A program made the translations under genes and the position numbers. DNA of 7,977 nt from DASWTL01 sp036402155 (GTDB taxonomy: Bacteria > Bacteroidota > Bacteroidia > Sphingobacteriales > Sphingobacteriaceae), in contig DASWTL010000129.1 of assembly GCA_036402155.1 (NCBI GenBank), forward strand, positions 1 through 7,977. Direction: 5' to 3'. The notes beneath the pieces are model-generated. The model saw nothing but the letters and a program-made list of their open reading frames with translations, made no database searches and was not told the DNA's origin. Positions 6,856 through 7,977 of the stretch are shown in pieces. Within the stretch, counting starts at the first letter, position 1, and every line of letters starts with the position of its first letter.

Positions 6856-6934
6856 GACAAAACGCCGGGCCCGGAGTTTGCCTGCGGGCGGAAGGTTCGT
6901 TTTGTCTTGACTTTGGGATACCTTTTTGTCAAGA
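6856..6934 (+). repeat. Hairpin segment between A copies 1 and 2
   Basis: GACAAAACG (6856-6864) pairs with CGTTTTGTC (6898-6906), enclosing GCCCG (6869-6873) / CGGGC (6885-6889). An overlapping second hairpin is TCTTGAC (6905-6911) with GTCAAGA (6928-6934). The two stems share bases at 6905-6906, so they partly compete. Confidence 0.65.
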
Positions 6935-7014
6935 AAACCTCGGAGCAGTATTGCGGAGAAGCTTGAGTGCCATTGAAAAAAATATAAAACAGACGAAAAA
7001 CGTATCTAGGCCAA

Positions 7015-7032
7015 TCCGCGGCTATGAGCGGA
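7015..7032 (+). repeat. Small covarying hairpin, copy 1
   Basis: TCCGC (7015-7019), loop GGCTATGA, GCGGA (7028-7032), preceded by CTAGGCCAA. The second copy at 7690-7707 has the same loop except one T/C change, and a different but still fully paired stem. Confidence 0.7.
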
Positions 7033-7070
7033 ATGATGATCTTCTTGCCGGTGAGCGGTACTAACCTTCA

Positions 7071-7427
7071 TCTTATCTTTAAAAATTAAAACGATCATTA
7101 TTGCCCTCAAGCCGGGCAGGCATGTTACTTTTTACTGGCAAAAAGTAACCAAAAGCCCTATGCTTTCCGAAGGTGACTCCACACATATCCACCGCTCGTT
7201 TAGTATCAGCACAGGCTGGTTTTGTTTAGCTGCTGTGGTTTATGAAAGGGTTCTGGGGTGAGAAGCACAAAACACTATGCTTTTCCCACCCACGGGCTTT
7301 CACCTGATACTAAACCTGGCTGTCACTGCCGGAAAGCATGCATGGCGGCTAGCATCATTATGCTAAGAGGATTTTTTTAATAAAATAATCTTTTACCTGC
7401 ATAACCCGTTATGCATGAGCGCTATGC
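7071..7427 (+). repeat. Module A, copy 2
   Basis: This has the same nested plan as copy 1. The GTTACTTTTT / AAAAAGTAAC hairpin (7124-7149) comes first, then ATGCTTTCCG (7160-7169) with CGGAAAGCAT (7330-7339). GTGAC (7173-7177) pairs with GTCAC (7322-7326), GTTTAGTATCAG (7198-7209) with CTGATACTAAAC (7304-7315), and GTTTTGT (7219-7225) with ACAAAAC (7267-7273). Additional 3' hairpins are TAGCAT / ATGCTA (7350-7365) and TGCATAA / TTATGCA (7398-7415). Confidence 0.8.
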
Positions 7428-7464
7428 TACCCCTCATATTACCAGTATCTGTACCGACGGAGGT

Positions 7465-7649
7465 TTGTGGCTTCCCTCAGTGCCGGAAAGAATTTCCCCA
7501 TCAGCAGGCCGCGAGCCAGGAAAAGGGCATTGGCTTGTTTCCCGAAGCGCTGGAATTAGTGCGCCGGAGGAAGCAAGGCGCCGCCCTGGAGCGCTGATGG
7601 GGAAATTGTGAGCTGGCTGGTGCGGCAAAGGCACCTTGGGAAGCCACAA
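7465..7649 (+). repeat. 185-nt nested inverted repeat between A copies 2 and 3
   Basis: Perfect or near-perfect arms nest inward. TTGTGGCTTCCC (7465-7476) pairs with GGGAAGCCACAA (7638-7649), and GTGCC (7480-7484) with GGCAC (7630-7634). AATTTCCCCATCAGC (7491-7505) pairs with GCTGATGGGGAAATT (7593-7607). CTTGTTTCC (7534-7542) pairs with GGAAGCAAG (7569-7577) with one wobble, and GCGC (7547-7550) with GCGC (7561-7564). It would fold into one long rod. Several short ORFs cross it in different frames and look spurious. Confidence 0.8.
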
Positions 7650-7657
7650 GAGTTTTG

Positions 7658-7681
7658 GTAACTTTTGCGGTCAAAAGTTAC
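7658..7681 (+). repeat. GTAAC-type hairpin
   Basis: GTAACTTTTG (7658-7667), loop CGGT, CAAAAGTTAC (7672-7681): a perfect 10-bp stem. It resembles the GTTAC...GTAAC hairpins inside module A but has swapped outer arms and a different loop. Confidence 0.7.
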
Positions 7682-7689
7682 TAGGCCAA

Positions 7690-7707
7690 CCGGCGGCCAT
7701 GAGCCGG
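7690..7707 (+). repeat. Small covarying hairpin, copy 2
   Basis: CCGGC (7690-7694), loop GGCCATGA, GCCGG (7703-7707), preceded by CTAGGCCAA as in copy 1. Relative to 7015-7032, two base pairs differ with both partners changed (T-A to C-G, and C-G to G-C). Confidence 0.7.
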
Positions 7708-7716
7708 ACTAAGAAT

Positions 7717-7977
7717 TGTTTTATGATTAAAACAATCATTATTGCCCTCTATGCCGGGGGCATGTTACTTTTTACTGGCAAAAAATGCGAAGCATTCATG
7801 AGCTCCTATAAAAACATAAACAACAAGCGAATAACTAACCAAAAGCCCTATGCTTTCCGAAGGTGACTCCACACTTAGCCTCGCACGTTTAGTATCAGCA
7901 CAGGCTGGTTTTGTTTAGCTGCAGTAGTTTATGAAGGGTTTCGGGGTAAAAAGCACAAAACACTATGCCTTTCCCTC
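7717..7977 (+). repeat. Module A, copy 3 (cut by window edge, with internal insertion)
   Basis: The copy is clear from the CATTATTGCCCTC anchor onward, including ATGCTTTCCG, GTTTAGTATCAG (7887-7898) and the GGTTTTGTTTAGCTGC block. About 50 extra bases (7786-7835) separate GTTACTTTTT-ACTGGC-AAAAA from TAACC, breaking the hairpin that is intact in copies 1 and 2. The 3' pairing arms lie beyond the window. Confidence 0.75.

Larger units (their letters stand above)
6386..7977. repeat. Mosaic array of structured intergenic repeats
   Basis: This stretch of about 1.6 kb holds no convincing gene. A module of about 350 bp (A) recurs starting near 6449, 7071 and 7717; aligned anchor points (6465, 7093, 7734) are 628 and 641 bp apart. 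Between the A copies lie two unrelated segments, each built from inverted repeats, plus a shared small hairpin near 7015 and 7690. Short ORFs run across module boundaries in different frames, and indels between copies (for example an extra base near 7248 relative to 6620) shift frames, so coding is unlikely. The array starts just after the FAS1 terminator and continues beyond the right edge. Confidence 0.85.

Noticed and set aside
6473..7866. Short plus-strand ORFs of 60-93 codons (6473-6697, 6783-7064, 7411-7611, 7636-7866), including one with a hydrophobic IKTIIIALYAGGMLLF stretch
   Set aside because: They cross module boundaries, use different frames in homologous copies, and are broken by indels between copies. 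Their sequence is better explained by structured repeats.
6386..7977. CRISPR array
   Set aside because: The repeats are about 350 bp at about 630 bp spacing, not short repeats with uniform short spacers, and no cas genes are present.
6386..7977. Integron attC cassette array
   Set aside because: The inverted arms do not match the attC core-site consensus, and there is no integrase and no cassette ORFs.

Overview
The window looks like a chromosomal stretch from a member of the Bacteroidota, most likely Sphingobacteriaceae (Pedobacter/Mucilaginibacter-like). The evidence is moderate GC, no strong Shine-Dalgarno sites before the genes, a DUF5362-type membrane protein, a FAS1 lipoprotein, and many hairpin-rich intergenic repeats. 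The genus is an inference from general resemblance, not from a database search.

Left part (1-4128), all genes on the minus strand: a nuclease-rich accessory block. In transcription order it holds (i) an OLD-family-like ATPase with a C-terminal TOPRIM domain (4128-2394), (ii) a single-HKD phospholipase-D-type nuclease with a Cys-containing tail (2135-1278), and (iii) a GIY-YIG nuclease with a DUF4357-like C-terminus (1217-345). The first gene is broken: the Walker A P-loop is encoded in one frame (4128-3979) and the rest of the protein in another. One extra base near 4010-4011 explains the break. The PLD/GIY-YIG pair lies between two same-orientation copies of a hairpin repeat (163-265 and 2256-2348). 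The block resembles part of a defence island, but that role is an inference.

Middle (4129-6381): a short GC-rich intergenic segment and a hairpin element. Then two small membrane-protein genes on the minus strand (a DUF5362-like protein and a two-helix 70-residue protein). On the plus strand are a 75-residue HTH-like protein and a FAS1 lipoprotein that ends in a clear intrinsic terminator.

Right part (about 6386-7977): no convincing gene. It is a mosaic array of structured repeats. A module of about 350 bp occurs three times at 628 and 641 bp spacing (the third copy is cut by the window edge). The modules alternate with unrelated segments that also fold into nested inverted repeats. Two small hairpin classes change sequence between copies while keeping their pairing. 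Indels between copies break the reading frames, so the short ORFs here are probably spurious. This array is the part of the window least explained by known feature types.
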